A DNA stretch of 15,253 nucleotides from Bacillota bacterium. Lineage in GTDB: Bacteria; Bacillota; Clostridia; Acetivibrionales; DSM-1351. Positions 6,507 through 14,013 of the stretch are shown here, piece after piece. The notes beneath the pieces were generated by a model. That model did not search any database and was not told where the DNA came from. It was given only the letters and a program-made list of their open reading frames with translations. Location: the NCBI GenBank assembly GCA_023439045.1, contig JAEXOY010000047.1, forward strand, positions 1 through 15,253, in the 5' to 3' direction. Both the position numbers and the translations under genes were made by a program. Position 1 is the stretch's first letter, and every line of letters begins with the position of its first letter.

Positions 6507-7328
6507 ATGCATCTTAATGAAGATCATATTATAGATTTCGTAATGAAACGATGGGACTTGAAAAAGAAAGACATTGCTGAAAAATATCTTAATTGCGACC
6601 CAGCAAAGTTATCACGAAAACCACTTCGAGAAAAACCAGAGATGTTATATGGAGCATTATTCGATATTGAGAATCAATTAAGTGCAGCATATAAAGAAAA
6701 TAAAGCTGAGTTACTTGGTGCGTTAAAAGTCTTCATAGTAGAATTAGGATTTCAAGAAACTTTAGCTGATATATGGGATGCAGATTACAAAATCTTTGTG
6801 AAGGAATTACTGAGAAGAGCTCATAGACAACCGCATAAAGGTAAATCCTTTACCAGAAAAGAAAATTCAATAACACTTGAACATAATAAAGGTGAGAATG
6901 TATCACAAAATGAAACACCATCGCAGCATATGCTCAACACGTTTGTTAAAGTTTATTGTGACTGTCGCATTAGCGAGTTTATATGCAGTGACTTATTTAT
7001 GGGAATCGATCCAAATTCGATAACTTGGGTTGATCGTTTTTTGAAAAGTATTGAATCAGATGTAATGTATATGTTTGAGCATGACCAAACTGAAATAATG
7101 TATAAAAAAATTAGCCAATTTACTAATGCTATGCGTGAATATAAAGATTATTTAGTGAATAATATGGGTTTATGGGAACACGATACTACTAAACTTTACG
7201 TAAAATATGAAAATCAAGTTGAAAAAGATGAATTTGAAAAATCAACCAAATATTATCGTAAACGGATCTTTTCATTATATCAAGAAATCTGTGATGGTAA
7301 TATATTTTTTACAGGGCTAAAATTCTAA
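6507..7328 (+). CDS. hypothetical protein with HTH-like N-terminus
   Basis: The 273-residue product starts at ATG 6507 behind AGAGGGGG. Residues 5-45 (FVMKRWDLKKKDIAEKYLNC, then DPAKLSRKP) have the look of a helix-turn-helix of the Cro/C1 type, followed by charged helical sequence and a polar linker near 112-135. The C-terminal half has many aromatic residues and helices and matches no family I know. It is divergent from the recombinase operon and immediately downstream of the phased half-site cluster. It is therefore a good candidate for the element's regulator, possibly binding that cluster. Codon use is more AT-rich than in the genes at 7481-11027, which may mean a separate origin. The DNA-binding call is inference from a short motif. 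Confidence 0.6.
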   Translation: MHLNEDHIIDFVMKRWDLKKKDIAEKYLNCDPAKLSRKPLREKPEMLYGALFDIENQLSAAYKENKAELLGALKVFIVELGFQETLADIWDADYKIFVKELLRRAHRQPHKGKSFTRKENSITLEHNKGENVSQNETPSQHMLNTFVKVYCDCRISEFICSDLFMGIDPNSITWVDRFLKSIESDVMYMFEHDQTEIMYKKISQFTNAMREYKDYLVNNMGLWEHDTTKLYVKYENQVEKDEFEKSTKYYRKRIFSLYQEICDGNIFFTGLKF

Positions 7329-7340
7329 GATAATAAAGCG

Positions 7341-7370
7341 CCGACATTTATAGACATATACCAATATAAT
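7341..7370 (+). promoter_or_regulatory. probable promoter of the recombination-gene cluster
   Basis: TATAAT (7365-7370) lies 18 bases after CCGACA (7341-7346), a four-of-six match to the -35 consensus. Transcription would start near 7377 and give a leader of about 100 bases containing the hairpin at 7427-7454. Confidence 0.4.
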
Positions 7371-7426
7371 CCTAATGAATCAAGACAGTATATTAGCTTC
7401 TTTCAATTATATATTATACCTTTGAA

Positions 7427-7454
7427 CAGGCATAGAGCTGCGGCTCTATGCCTG
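7427..7454 (+). terminator. 12-bp hairpin with UNCG-type tetraloop
   Basis: CAGGCATAGAGC (7427-7438) pairs perfectly with GCTCTATGCCTG (7443-7454) around TGCG, a UNCG-class loop closed by C-G and so very stable. The tail TATCTATTTA is only moderately T-rich. It may terminate the gene ending at 7328 or act as a leader hairpin for the gene at 7481. Confidence 0.55.
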
Positions 7455-7480
7455 TATCTATTTATTCGGAGGTGTAATTA

Positions 7481-8101
7481 ATGCATGTAAAAGAGCGCAT
7501 AAAAAAATACGGCATAACTTCCATTACAGACGAAGAAGCAATAAATCTTCTTACTGGAATCCCAGTTGAAGAAATACAAAAAAATATAGAAGACTATGGA
7601 CTTCCCGAACTTATTCGCTTTCGTAAAAACATGCTCCTTACCAGTCTTCAGGAGCAGAAGCTTGAACTTCTCTATCATCTTTCAAAACGTATCCGACTGG
7701 CTGACTTCAAGGAAAGACCCAACATGAATTCCACAGTCCTTGCTGGAAAATATTTTGTAGAAATGCTTCAATTCTATGAAGTTGAGGTATTTGCCGCCTG
7801 CTTTCTCAATAATCAAAACAAGCTTATCAAATCGGAAATCCTGTTTCATGGTACAGTCAATATGTCTCATATCTATCCAAGGGAGATAATAAAGAAGGTA
7901 TTAAACCATAATGCATCCGCTATTATTGTCGGACACAATCATCCAAGCGGGCTGAAAACTCCTTCTTTTGAAGATGTTTCCGTAACGGTTGAATTGTTCA
8001 ATGCCTTGAAGACTATAAAGGTTAAGCTGCTTGACCATATTATCGTATCAAAAGATACATATCACAGCATGAATGAAGCTGCTGATGTGGGTTTTATTTA
8101 A
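7481..8101 (+). CDS. RadC-like JAB/MPN-domain protein
   Basis: The 206-residue product matches RadC-family proteins of mobile elements. The C-terminal JAB domain shows the metal-binding pattern GHNHPSG with H152, H154 and S156, followed by D165 in TPSFEDV and an upstream acidic E119. The N-terminal helix-hairpin-helix-like part (SITDEEAINLLTG, residues 14-26) is short, as in mobile RadC homologues. Despite the name, a repair role is not established for the family. Plasmid and phage copies commonly sit with recombination genes, as here. Start ATG 7481 has GGAGGTG eight bases upstream. It leads the plus-strand recombination cluster, with the next gene 81 bases downstream. Confidence 0.9.
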   Translation: MHVKERIKKYGITSITDEEAINLLTGIPVEEIQKNIEDYGLPELIRFRKNMLLTSLQEQKLELLYHLSKRIRLADFKERPNMNSTVLAGKYFVEMLQFYEVEVFAACFLNNQNKLIKSEILFHGTVNMSHIYPREIIKKVLNHNASAIIVGHNHPSGLKTPSFEDVSVTVELFNALKTIKVKLLDHIIVSKDTYHSMNEAADVGFI

Positions 8102-8182
8102 TCTCTCTTTGAGGCACTTTATGGGTTAGGCTATCAAAATTCATATAAAAATAAAATTAAATTAGGAAAGGAAGTTGATATT

Positions 8183-9115
8183 ATGTCAGCAAATGTAGAA
8201 AGCATGTTTTATGTAAGGGAAACTCCGTGGCATGGACTTGGTCTTAGAGTAGAAAATACTCTTAATTCAAAGGAGGCTTTGACAGCAGCAGGTCTTAACT
8301 GGAAAGTTATTCAGAAAGAAATCGAAACAACGGACAATTACCCGATTACTGGCTTCAAGGCAAACATAAGAGAAACGGACAATAAGGTTCTTGGTGTGGT
8401 TACAGACAGGTACAAAATAGTTCAGAATCATGAAGCATTTGAATTTACCGACCAGCTTTTGGGCGAGGGAGTGAAATACGAAACCGCAGGAAGCCTTCAA
8501 GGTGGTAAAAAGGTATGGCTTTTGGCTAAGCTCCCTGACAAATATATTATTGCAGGAGACCGAATTACCCCATACCTAGTATTTTCTAACTGCCATGATG
8601 GCAGCGGAAGTATCAAAGTTGCAATGACACCTATAAGAGTTGTTTGCAGCAATACCCTCAATCTTGCGCTACTTGATGCAAAGAGAATCTGGTCTACCAT
8701 CCATACCGGGGATATTAAAAATAAGCTTGATGAAGCAAGGAAGACCCTTTTGCTTGCAGAGTTTTACATGGATAAGCTAGGTTATGAGATAGATAAGCTT
8801 ATAAAAACAAAAATGTCCGATAGCAGGGTAATGGAATACATTGTGGAACTTATCCCTTCGTCAGAGAACTCTACTCCTATACAGGAAAAGAATATAAAGC
8901 TCCTTCGTAATGATTTGGCTATGAGGTATTATGATGCACCTGATCTTGCCAACGTGGGCAAAAATGCTTACAGGTTCATTAATGCAGTATCGGATTTTGC
9001 AACTCATGCCAAGCCTTTAAGAGAAACAGCATCCTTTAAGGAAAATCTGTTTGCTAAAACAATTGACGGTAATCCCTTAATTGATAAGGCTATGGATTTG
9101 GTTAGAGCTATGTAG
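8183..9115 (+). CDS. DUF932 domain-containing phage/plasmid-like protein
   Basis: The 310-residue product is a full-length DUF932 protein (the phage/plasmid-related TIGR03299 type). Typical marks are the N-terminal TPWHGLG (14-20), then VTDRYKIVQNHEAF near 73-86, and the central MTPIRVVCSNTLNLAL around 148-163. The biochemical function is unknown, but the family is widespread on plasmids, phages and integrative elements of Firmicutes, usually beside a YqaJ-type nuclease and an annealing protein. Start ATG 8183 follows AGGAAAGGAAG. It lies between the RadC-like and YqaJ genes in the same direction, so joint transcription is likely. Confidence 0.9.
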   Translation: MSANVESMFYVRETPWHGLGLRVENTLNSKEALTAAGLNWKVIQKEIETTDNYPITGFKANIRETDNKVLGVVTDRYKIVQNHEAFEFTDQLLGEGVKYETAGSLQGGKKVWLLAKLPDKYIIAGDRITPYLVFSNCHDGSGSIKVAMTPIRVVCSNTLNLALLDAKRIWSTIHTGDIKNKLDEARKTLLLAEFYMDKLGYEIDKLIKTKMSDSRVMEYIVELIPSSENSTPIQEKNIKLLRNDLAMRYYDAPDLANVGKNAYRFINAVSDFATHAKPLRETASFKENLFAKTIDGNPLIDKAMDLVRAM

Positions 9116-9217
9116 GAGAAATTCTTACATAGCTTATTTTATACAAAATATAAAGATACCCACTATAGTATAGGTGACAACGGTAATCTCTGTTGTCTGT
9201 CGAAGGAGATGATGAAA

Positions 9218-10150
9218 ATGTATAAAAAGCTTGTGTCTACTGTAAATATGTCTCGGGAAAAGTGGCTCGAATGGAGAAGGAGGGGTATAGGTGGCAGCGA
9301 TGCTTCAATAATTTGTGGAATAAATAAATATAAGTCGGGCATAGAGCTTTGGATGGAGAAGGTGGGGTTGTCTGAAGCACAGCCCGCGGGGGAAGCGGCC
9401 TACTGGGGAACAATAATGGAACCACTTATACGGGATGAGTTTACCAAACAAACCGGACTTTCAGTAAGACTTGAAAAATTCATACTGCAAAACGAGAAAT
9501 ACCCCTTCATGCTTGCCAATGTTGATGGAATTATAGAATGTCCCGAATATGGTACTTGTATATTTGAAGCAAAGACTGCCAATGTATTCAAAACCACTGA
9601 ATGGGATGACAGAATTCCTGATGAATACATGTTGCAGATACAGCACTATATGGCAGTAACAGGCTTTAAGGCTACATATATTGCCGTATTAATTGGAGGA
9701 TACCAATTTAAGTGGGAGCTTATATTAAGGGACGAAGAAATAATTAAAATGCTTGTAAAGCTTGAGCAGGACTTTTGGCAGCATGTAACAAATAATACCC
9801 CTCCGCCTCTTGATGGCTCAGAAGCATCTACAGAACTCCTTAATAGCTCATTCCCTAAAGAAATGAAAGGCTCAAGCAAGCAGCTTCCACAAGAAGCCCT
9901 TGCAATGATTGAGAAATTTGAAAAAAATCAGGAGGCAGAAAAAGAAGCGGCAGCAAATAAGGATATGGCGGCAAATCAGCTTAAAAGCATTCTTGGTAAT
10001 TATGAGACAGGCTACATAGAAAACAGGGCTATTGCATGGAGAACAGTAAACAAAGAACACTTTGATTCCAAGCAGCTTAAAGCGGATAATCCTGAGATTT
10101 ATTCAAAGTATACAGTACTATCGTGTTTTAGAAGATTCTCAGTAAAATAA
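9218..10150 (+). CDS. YqaJ-family (lambda-exonuclease-like) phage-type recombination nuclease
   Basis: The product has the YqaJ viral recombinase fold of PD-(D/E)XK nucleases. Using the start below, it shows GIGGSDAS (24-31), an acidic E68 in GTIMEPLI, NVDG with D103, FEAKT with E117 and K119, and the helix QIQHYMAV near 140. These motifs are those of exonucleases that chew double-stranded ends for strand annealing. A coiled, charged region (EKNQEAEKEAAANKD) follows near 240. Three ATGs cluster at 9209, 9212 and 9218. The GGAG site touches the first and is nine bases from the third, so I choose 9218, giving 310 residues. A small inverted repeat, GACAAC/GTTGTC (9176-9197), precedes the ribosome site. 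The gene downstream probably supplies the partner annealase. Confidence 0.9.
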   Translation: MYKKLVSTVNMSREKWLEWRRRGIGGSDASIICGINKYKSGIELWMEKVGLSEAQPAGEAAYWGTIMEPLIRDEFTKQTGLSVRLEKFILQNEKYPFMLANVDGIIECPEYGTCIFEAKTANVFKTTEWDDRIPDEYMLQIQHYMAVTGFKATYIAVLIGGYQFKWELILRDEEIIKMLVKLEQDFWQHVTNNTPPPLDGSEASTELLNSSFPKEMKGSSKQLPQEALAMIEKFEKNQEAEKEAAANKDMAANQLKSILGNYETGYIENRAIAWRTVNKEHFDSKQLKADNPEIYSKYTVLSCFRRFSVK

Positions 10151-10166
10151 AGAAAGGGTTGAGATT

Positions 10167-11027
10167 ATGGATAATACGGCATTAAAAAACAGACTGGCTG
10201 ATAGGGTCGGCAGCAGCAATAACACCGGAGTTATTGAACTTGTACCAAATATTCCTATGGATACCGAGAATAAAAGGAATGAAAATGAAGCTGTTGTAGC
10301 TGTATCGTTTGTTCCTGATTTCGCTATCAGCTTAAATGAAGCAAAACAGAGGATTGCGATGCTGCAGAGCTTTGTTAAGGAAATTATGATACCCGGGGTT
10401 GATTTTGGCGTAGTGCCGGGATGCAATAAGCCTACCCTGTTAAAGCCAGGTGCAGAAAAAATCTGTGATGTATACGGTTTCAGCAAACATGTTGAAGTCA
10501 TAAACCGTGTAGAGCATTGGAACGAGGGACTATTTCATTATGAAGTAAAGGCTACCTTGATTAATAAAAGGACTGGATTTATTGAAGCTGAAGGCATTGG
10601 CTGCTGTAATAACAGGGAGAAAAAGTATATAAAAAATGATGCTCTCAGTATTATTAATACAGTTTTAAAAATGGCGAAAAAGAGAGCTCTTGTTGATGCT
10701 GTATTGTCGGCTACTCGGAGTAGCGACATATTCACACAGGACGTAGAAGACTTGGATTTAGCTCCACCACCATCAAGAGATACAATGCCACTAAGGGAAT
10801 CGGCAGCATATAAAGAAAATATTACTCAAAAATCTAAAGCTATGCATAGTTATTCTGCAGATAAAAATCAAACCCGAGAAATATCAAAGCTTTTGGGGGT
10901 CAGGAATATTCCTTCAAACAAGGCAAGGCTTATGATGCTTGAAAGGTATAGGGTTAATGACTACAAGCTACTTTCACAGGAACAAGCAAGAGATTTCATA
11001 ATGCATTTACAGAGCCTACAAGGATAG
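10167..11027 (+). CDS. probable single-strand annealing protein (Rad52/RecT-like partner of YqaJ)
   Basis: The 286-residue product begins 16 bases after the YqaJ gene, with AAAGGG upstream of ATG 10167. Residues 62-105 read IAMLQSFVKEIMIPGVDFG, then VVPGCNKPTLLKPGAEKI. The PG-D-G and LLKPGAEK motifs occur in a conserved family often annotated as hypothetical on Firmicute elements. Residues 163-193 (INTVLKMAKKRALVDAVL, then SDIFTQDVED) resemble the conserved helix of Rad52-type annealing proteins. The tail from about 195 is polar and variable, ending in a helical module near 230-285. Pairing with a lambda-like exonuclease is the classic Red/RecET arrangement. The annealing role is inference from order and motifs. 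Confidence 0.7.
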   Translation: MDNTALKNRLADRVGSSNNTGVIELVPNIPMDTENKRNENEAVVAVSFVPDFAISLNEAKQRIAMLQSFVKEIMIPGVDFGVVPGCNKPTLLKPGAEKICDVYGFSKHVEVINRVEHWNEGLFHYEVKATLINKRTGFIEAEGIGCCNNREKKYIKNDALSIINTVLKMAKKRALVDAVLSATRSSDIFTQDVEDLDLAPPPSRDTMPLRESAAYKENITQKSKAMHSYSADKNQTREISKLLGVRNIPSNKARLMMLERYRVNDYKLLSQEQARDFIMHLQSLQG

Positions 11028-11067
11028 ACATGCAGTGTAGACTGATTTTGTTATAAAAAAAAGATTA

Positions 11068-11101
11068 AGAGCTATAAGAGCAAATTTCGTCTTATAGCTT
11101 T
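11068..11101. terminator. hairpin after the annealase gene
   Basis: AGCTATAAGA (11070-11079) pairs perfectly with TCTTATAGCT (11090-11099), extending by two more pairs. On the plus strand it is followed by TTCTC rather than a T run. On the minus strand it would run into AATCTTTTTTTT. It may be bidirectional or an attenuator before the small genes. Confidence 0.45.
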
Positions 11102-11129
11102 CTCAAATAACGATATTTTGGAGGTATAC

Positions 11130-11309
11130 ATGAAGAAAAATCTCGATGTAGAAATATATGGTCATAGAATTGATAATGTTGCCGAAAAGGTTGGCTCACT
11201 GTTTGGCGAAACTGGGAGGACAATCGGTAAGGCAATAGATAGCGTTACAAAAAACGTAACGATAAAAATCGATGACAAAAACGGCAATATGCACAAGGAG
11301 ATGGATTAA
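11130..11309 (+). CDS. small hypothetical protein, 59 residues
   Basis: The start is ATG 11130, with GGAGG five bases upstream; an in-frame TTG at 11118 would sit inside the ribosome site and is unlikely. The product is amphipathic, with glycine-rich centre (GSLFGETGRTIGKAIDSVTK) and a basic, strand-like end (NVTIKIDDKNG). No membrane segment or signal is evident, and no family is recognised. The stop TAA overlaps the next start (TAATG at 11307-11311), so the two genes are translationally coupled. It lies downstream of the annealase gene and a hairpin. Confidence 0.65.
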   Translation: MKKNLDVEIYGHRIDNVAEKVGSLFGETGRTIGKAIDSVTKNVTIKIDDKNGNMHKEMD

Positions 11310-11533
11310 TGAGACTATTTGACATATTTAAAAGCAAATGCATGAAGTGCCCCTTCAATCTTGGTCTTGTAAGATTTATAATTAACCCCTGTCCACTGTG
11401 TAAAATTAATCATTATAATATGTACTATCAGCTTCTTGAGGGCAAATATATGTCACTACGGAATAGAATAATAGAGATTCAACGAAATTTAGAAAGAAAT
11501 AACCAGAACGATAAAAATGGAGACCAGCAATAA
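11309..11533 (+). CDS. small zinc-ribbon-like protein, 74 residues
   Basis: The start codon overlaps the preceding stop. Two CxxC pairs, C11-M-K-C14 and C29-P-L-C32 (with C35-like spacing not met), suggest a zinc ribbon or knuckle. The segment between them, PFNLGLVRFIINP, is hydrophobic. The C-terminal half is a charged helix (SLRNRIIEIQRNLERNNQN). Small zinc-binding proteins of this size are common in mobile-element early regions, where they act as regulators or protein adaptors, but I do not recognise this one. The ribosome site is AAGGAG at 11296-11301, inside the upstream gene. Confidence 0.6.
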   Translation: MRLFDIFKSKCMKCPFNLGLVRFIINPCPLCKINHYNMYYQLLEGKYMSLRNRIIEIQRNLERNNQNDKNGDQQ

Positions 11534-11726
11534 GCAATTATTATGGCGAATGTACAAAGACTGCTCCCTGCCGTTTACGGTATGGGAGTGTTCTTTGTAT
11601 GTTAAAAAACTGAATGTCAGAAATCAGAACAATTATAGAAACCACAAGGAGAATAAAATGACCAGCAAAGAATTATTACTTTTAATTCACAATCGCTACC
11701 CAGAAGATTATCTCAGCACAATATAG
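11517..11726 (+). CDS. doubtful small ORF, 69 residues or a 22-residue internal start
   Basis: The frame overlaps the end of the previous gene by 17 bases and starts at ATG 11517 without a clear ribosome site. An internal ATG at 11658 has a near-perfect AAGGAG six bases upstream and would give only 22 residues (MTSKELLLLIHNRYPEDYL and three more). The longer form is rich in K, N and aromatic residues and matches nothing I know. Either the long form is made by coupling, the short peptide is the true product, or the frame is a decayed gene. A large hairpin follows directly. Confidence 0.35.
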   Translation: METSNKQLLWRMYKDCSLPFTVWECSLYVKKLNVRNQNNYRNHKENKMTSKELLLLIHNRYPEDYLSTI

Positions 11727-11728
11727 TA

Positions 11729-11784
11729 GGCCATGTGCGGAGATATTAAAGGAAGTACTGTATCTGCAATCTCCGCTCATAGCC
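11729..11784 (+). terminator. long imperfect hairpin after the small genes
   Basis: The left arm 11729-11744 and the right arm 11769-11784 pair over 16 positions with two mismatches, with an uninterrupted core GCGGAGAT/ATCTCCGC. The loop is about 24 bases. There is no T run, so it may be a processing or stabilising hairpin rather than an intrinsic terminator. Confidence 0.45.
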
Positions 11785-12095
11785 TGAATTCAATTCAGAA
11801 CTGGCAAAGCATAAAAATGCAGTAAAGAAAGATGGTTGTTATATAACTACAGCAGTTTATGGTTCATATGCCTCAAGTTTGGACATTGCGTAGTTATCGC
11901 GACAATACTATTGCTAAGTCCATCTTTGGTCGTGTGTTTATTCGTATATATTATGCCATAAGTCCAATTATCGTAAAATGGTTTGGTAGAAGAGAATGGC
12001 TTAATCTCTTTGGGCGAATGATTTTAGATAAATTCATTGTGAAATTGCAGGATAAGGGACATGCGGATACTTCGTATATTGATATAAACCAGTAA
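11783..12095 (+). pseudogene. frameshifted CFI-box-CTERM domain fragment
   Basis: Two frames together spell the C-terminal domain of CFI-box-CTERM proteins. In the first frame, from about 11783, SELAKHKNAVKKDGCYITTA is followed by VYGSY. In the other, from about 11868, PQVWTLRSYRDN is followed by FGRVFIRIYYAISP and IVKWFG, ending at TAA 12093-12095. Family members carry Y-D-C-P at the join, so a loss of about five bases near 11869 explains the shift. A TAG precedes the first frame, so the N-terminal part is also missing. The domain usually ends host proteins of uncertain function. The fragment is a degraded cargo gene beside an insertion sequence. Confidence 0.8.
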
Positions 12096-12141
12096 TTAGA
12101 TTATACACATTTAACATGAAGGGGTGAAAGGAGATGATAAT

Positions 12142-12171
12142 ATGAATATTGTTTGGTTAAATGAAAAAATG
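12142..12171 (+). pseudogene. 5' end of a small ORF cut or bordered by the IS30 element
   Basis: AAAGGAG precedes ATG 12142, which opens MNIVWLNEKM just before the left end of the insertion sequence. On the far side, 13855 onward repeats the last 13 bases and then reads on in short frames (for example KINVEKLKTMGHNEIKGIL ending at TAG 13930) with a frame change. This suggests a small gene disrupted by the insertion, but the original product cannot be rebuilt with confidence. Confidence 0.3.
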
Positions 12172-12173
12172 GG

Positions 12174-12195
12174 TTAAATGAAAAAGTAAATTCCA
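12174..12195 (+). repeat. left terminal inverted repeat of the IS30 element
   Basis: This 22-bp repeat is perfectly complementary to 13831-13852. A 14-bp partial copy, GGTTAAATGAAAAA, lies just outside at 12155-12168 in the same orientation as 12172-12185. Confidence 0.9.
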
Positions 12196-12402
12196 CAGTG
12201 GCTTAAATCAAGGGGTGAGCAAGACTAAATTCTACTTTTTCACGTTAACAATTACTTAATTTATGTGTATACTAGTCTTATTCACAGTAAGAAATCTATT
12301 TAAAAGCATACTAAATAAGCATCTGGAGTTTTGTGTGCATGACTAAATTCCACCTGCTTTTGTAGGTTTATTCAGTGGAAATCTGTCTGTGCTTTTGTAA
12401 AA

Positions 12403-13695
12403 TTAGTGCTTTAGTAATGCTGGTTTCAGTATTACGTCATCAGGTTGTATAGCCTGAAGGGATAGTTCCGTATGTAAAGAATTATCCAACAGCATACGGG
12501 ACAGTTGGTATGGTGTACAGCTATTAAGGCTGTCTCGAGCAGTGCTGTTTATGTGGTTAACCAACAGGAGAATATCCTCTTTTGAGAATGAATCAAATGA
12601 TTTTCCCGAAGGTATTACATACCGTATGTACTCATGATTTTTTTCAATCATCCCTTTCTGCCAAGAACAATTGGGGTCGCAGTAATAAATTTTTGTGCGT
12701 ATCTCCCCAGACTGATCGCATTCAAGTTCCCAGGGGTTTTGAAATTCTGCTCCATTGTCAGTAAGAATTACGGGGAATAACTTTTTGAATGTACTAATTC
12801 CCAATCTCTCGGTCAAGAAGTTGAAAATACCTAATACTTTCTCCTGAGTTTTTTCTTCGAGTAGGAAAGCTAGCATTAAGTTACAGTTACGAAATAATAG
12901 TGTTAAAAGAACTTTGCCACCTTTTTGCCCTTCTACTATATCCATTTCAACAACTTGAGTATCAGGATTATCTTTCAACAGAGTACAGAATTCAACATAT
13001 CTCCTATCATTTCTGTAAGCACGGTTAACAGGTTTACGTGTACCGGTACTTTTCCTAAGTTTATACTTTACCTTACGCGGCAAATCAATATTTCTGGCAG
13101 TGAACACACTTTGGTCTATATATTTATATAGAGTGCGTCTAGAACAGCCAATTTCATTGGAGTGAGACATGTATATATGGCTTATTGACTGACCTTTAAG
13201 AATCAAAGGAGAAATCAATCTATCCAATTCCTGCATATCTTCAGCGCTTTGGTTAATTCCTTCTCTTGATGCACTAAGCAATTCACGATAAGAATCATCT
13301 GCAAACTTAGCAACATAAACCCAACGATAATACTGACAACTAACAATACTTTTACAGGAGTTGCAAACAAAGGGAGCTTTGTGCAGACGGCCACATTCTT
13401 TAGGCTTATATTGTGGACATAGATCTCGGCACAGTTTACAATTTTTGCACAATTTAAAACATCGCTGCTGGCTGCATAACCCATGAATAAAGCATGTCTT
13501 CTCGTTAGCACAATAGGGCTTTTTAGTCTTATCCTTGTGGTACTTAATAGCACGATGCTTTTTTACTTCCTTAGAAACAGTAGTTGGATCCTTCCCGATT
13601 GAGGAGGCAATAGCTTTAAAGGATTTGCCTTCATTCAATCCTTGTTCAATTAATATTCGATCACTTAATGTTAAATGCTTTTGTTTAGATTTCAC
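12403..13695 (-). CDS. IS30-family transposase
   Basis: From the chosen start the product is 430 residues. An N-terminal helix-turn-helix (LTLSDRILIEQGLNEGKSF, then IGKDPTTVSKEV) is followed by an unusual cysteine-rich block with at least ten cysteines near residues 62-120, probably zinc-binding. A second HTH-like SRRTLYKYID comes next. The DDE catalytic domain shows D252 (VEMDIVEG), D313 (ILTDNGAEF) and E351 or E354 in QKGMIEKNHE. These are IS30 marks and the gene appears intact. I chose GTG 13695 because AGAAAGAGG lies four bases upstream; an alternative TTG at 13752 adds 19 residues but has no ribosome site. Confidence 0.92.
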   Translation of the reverse strand: MKSKQKHLTLSDRILIEQGLNEGKSFKAIASSIGKDPTTVSKEVKKHRAIKYHKDKTKKPYCANEKTCFIHGLCSQQRCFKLCKNCKLCRDLCPQYKPKECGRLHKAPFVCNSCKSIVSCQYYRWVYVAKFADDSYRELLSASREGINQSAEDMQELDRLISPLILKGQSISHIYMSHSNEIGCSRRTLYKYIDQSVFTARNIDLPRKVKYKLRKSTGTRKPVNRAYRNDRRYVEFCTLLKDNPDTQVVEMDIVEGQKGGKVLLTLLFRNCNLMLAFLLEEKTQEKVLGIFNFLTERLGISTFKKLFPVILTDNGAEFQNPWELECDQSGEIRTKIYYCDPNCSWQKGMIEKNHEYIRYVIPSGKSFDSFSKEDILLLVNHINSTARDSLNSCTPYQLSRMLLDNSLHTELSLQAIQPDDVILKPALLKH

Positions 13696-13830
13696 GGATA
13701 CCTCTTTCTGCACAGTCAGAGAACCATGAAAGTTATTATATCTTCTATTCAATTAATGTGCACGAGTAAATTCCACTTTAAGAAGAATACTGAATTTAGT
13801 CTTGCACACTGGACGTTACTATTGCACAAC

Positions 13831-13852
13831 TGGAATTTACTTTTTCATTTAA
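13831..13852 (-). repeat. right terminal inverted repeat of the IS30 element
   Basis: This is the exact reverse complement of 12174-12195. It lies 136 bases upstream of the chosen transposase start. Confidence 0.9.
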
Positions 13853-14013
13853 GAAAATGAAAAAATGAGAGCAAAATTAATGTTGAAAAATTGAAAACTA
13901 TGGGTCATAATGAAATAAAAGGAATTTTGTAGGTACTGAATTAAACTTTTGGTATAGACAGGCTTAATTTTGAAAGCTACGCCCAAAAATGTTACGGAAA
14001 GAAGGATGCAAAA

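Larger units (their letters stand above)
12174..13852 (-). mobile_element. IS30-family insertion sequence, complete, 1,679 bp
   Basis: Perfect 22-bp terminal inverted repeats (12174-12195 and 13831-13852, beginning TTAAATGAAAAAGTAAATTC) enclose one transposase gene on the minus strand. A second inverted pair, GCAAGACTAAATTC, lies about 45 bases inside each end. A 13-bp direct repeat AAATGAAAAAATG flanks the element at 12159-12171 and 13855-13867, two bases outside the repeats. This is longer than the 2-3 bp duplication usual for IS30 and itself resembles the element end. Confidence 0.88.

Noticed and set aside
13330..13752. TTG 13752 as the transposase start
   Set aside because: There is no ribosome site before it; GTG 13695 has AGAAAGAGG at proper distance. 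The longer form cannot be fully excluded.
13960..14013. Riboswitch-like stretch GAAAGCTACGCCC before the stalk-domain gene
   Set aside because: It recalls part of a cyclic-di-GMP-I core, but the pairing arms and the rest of the conserved core are missing.
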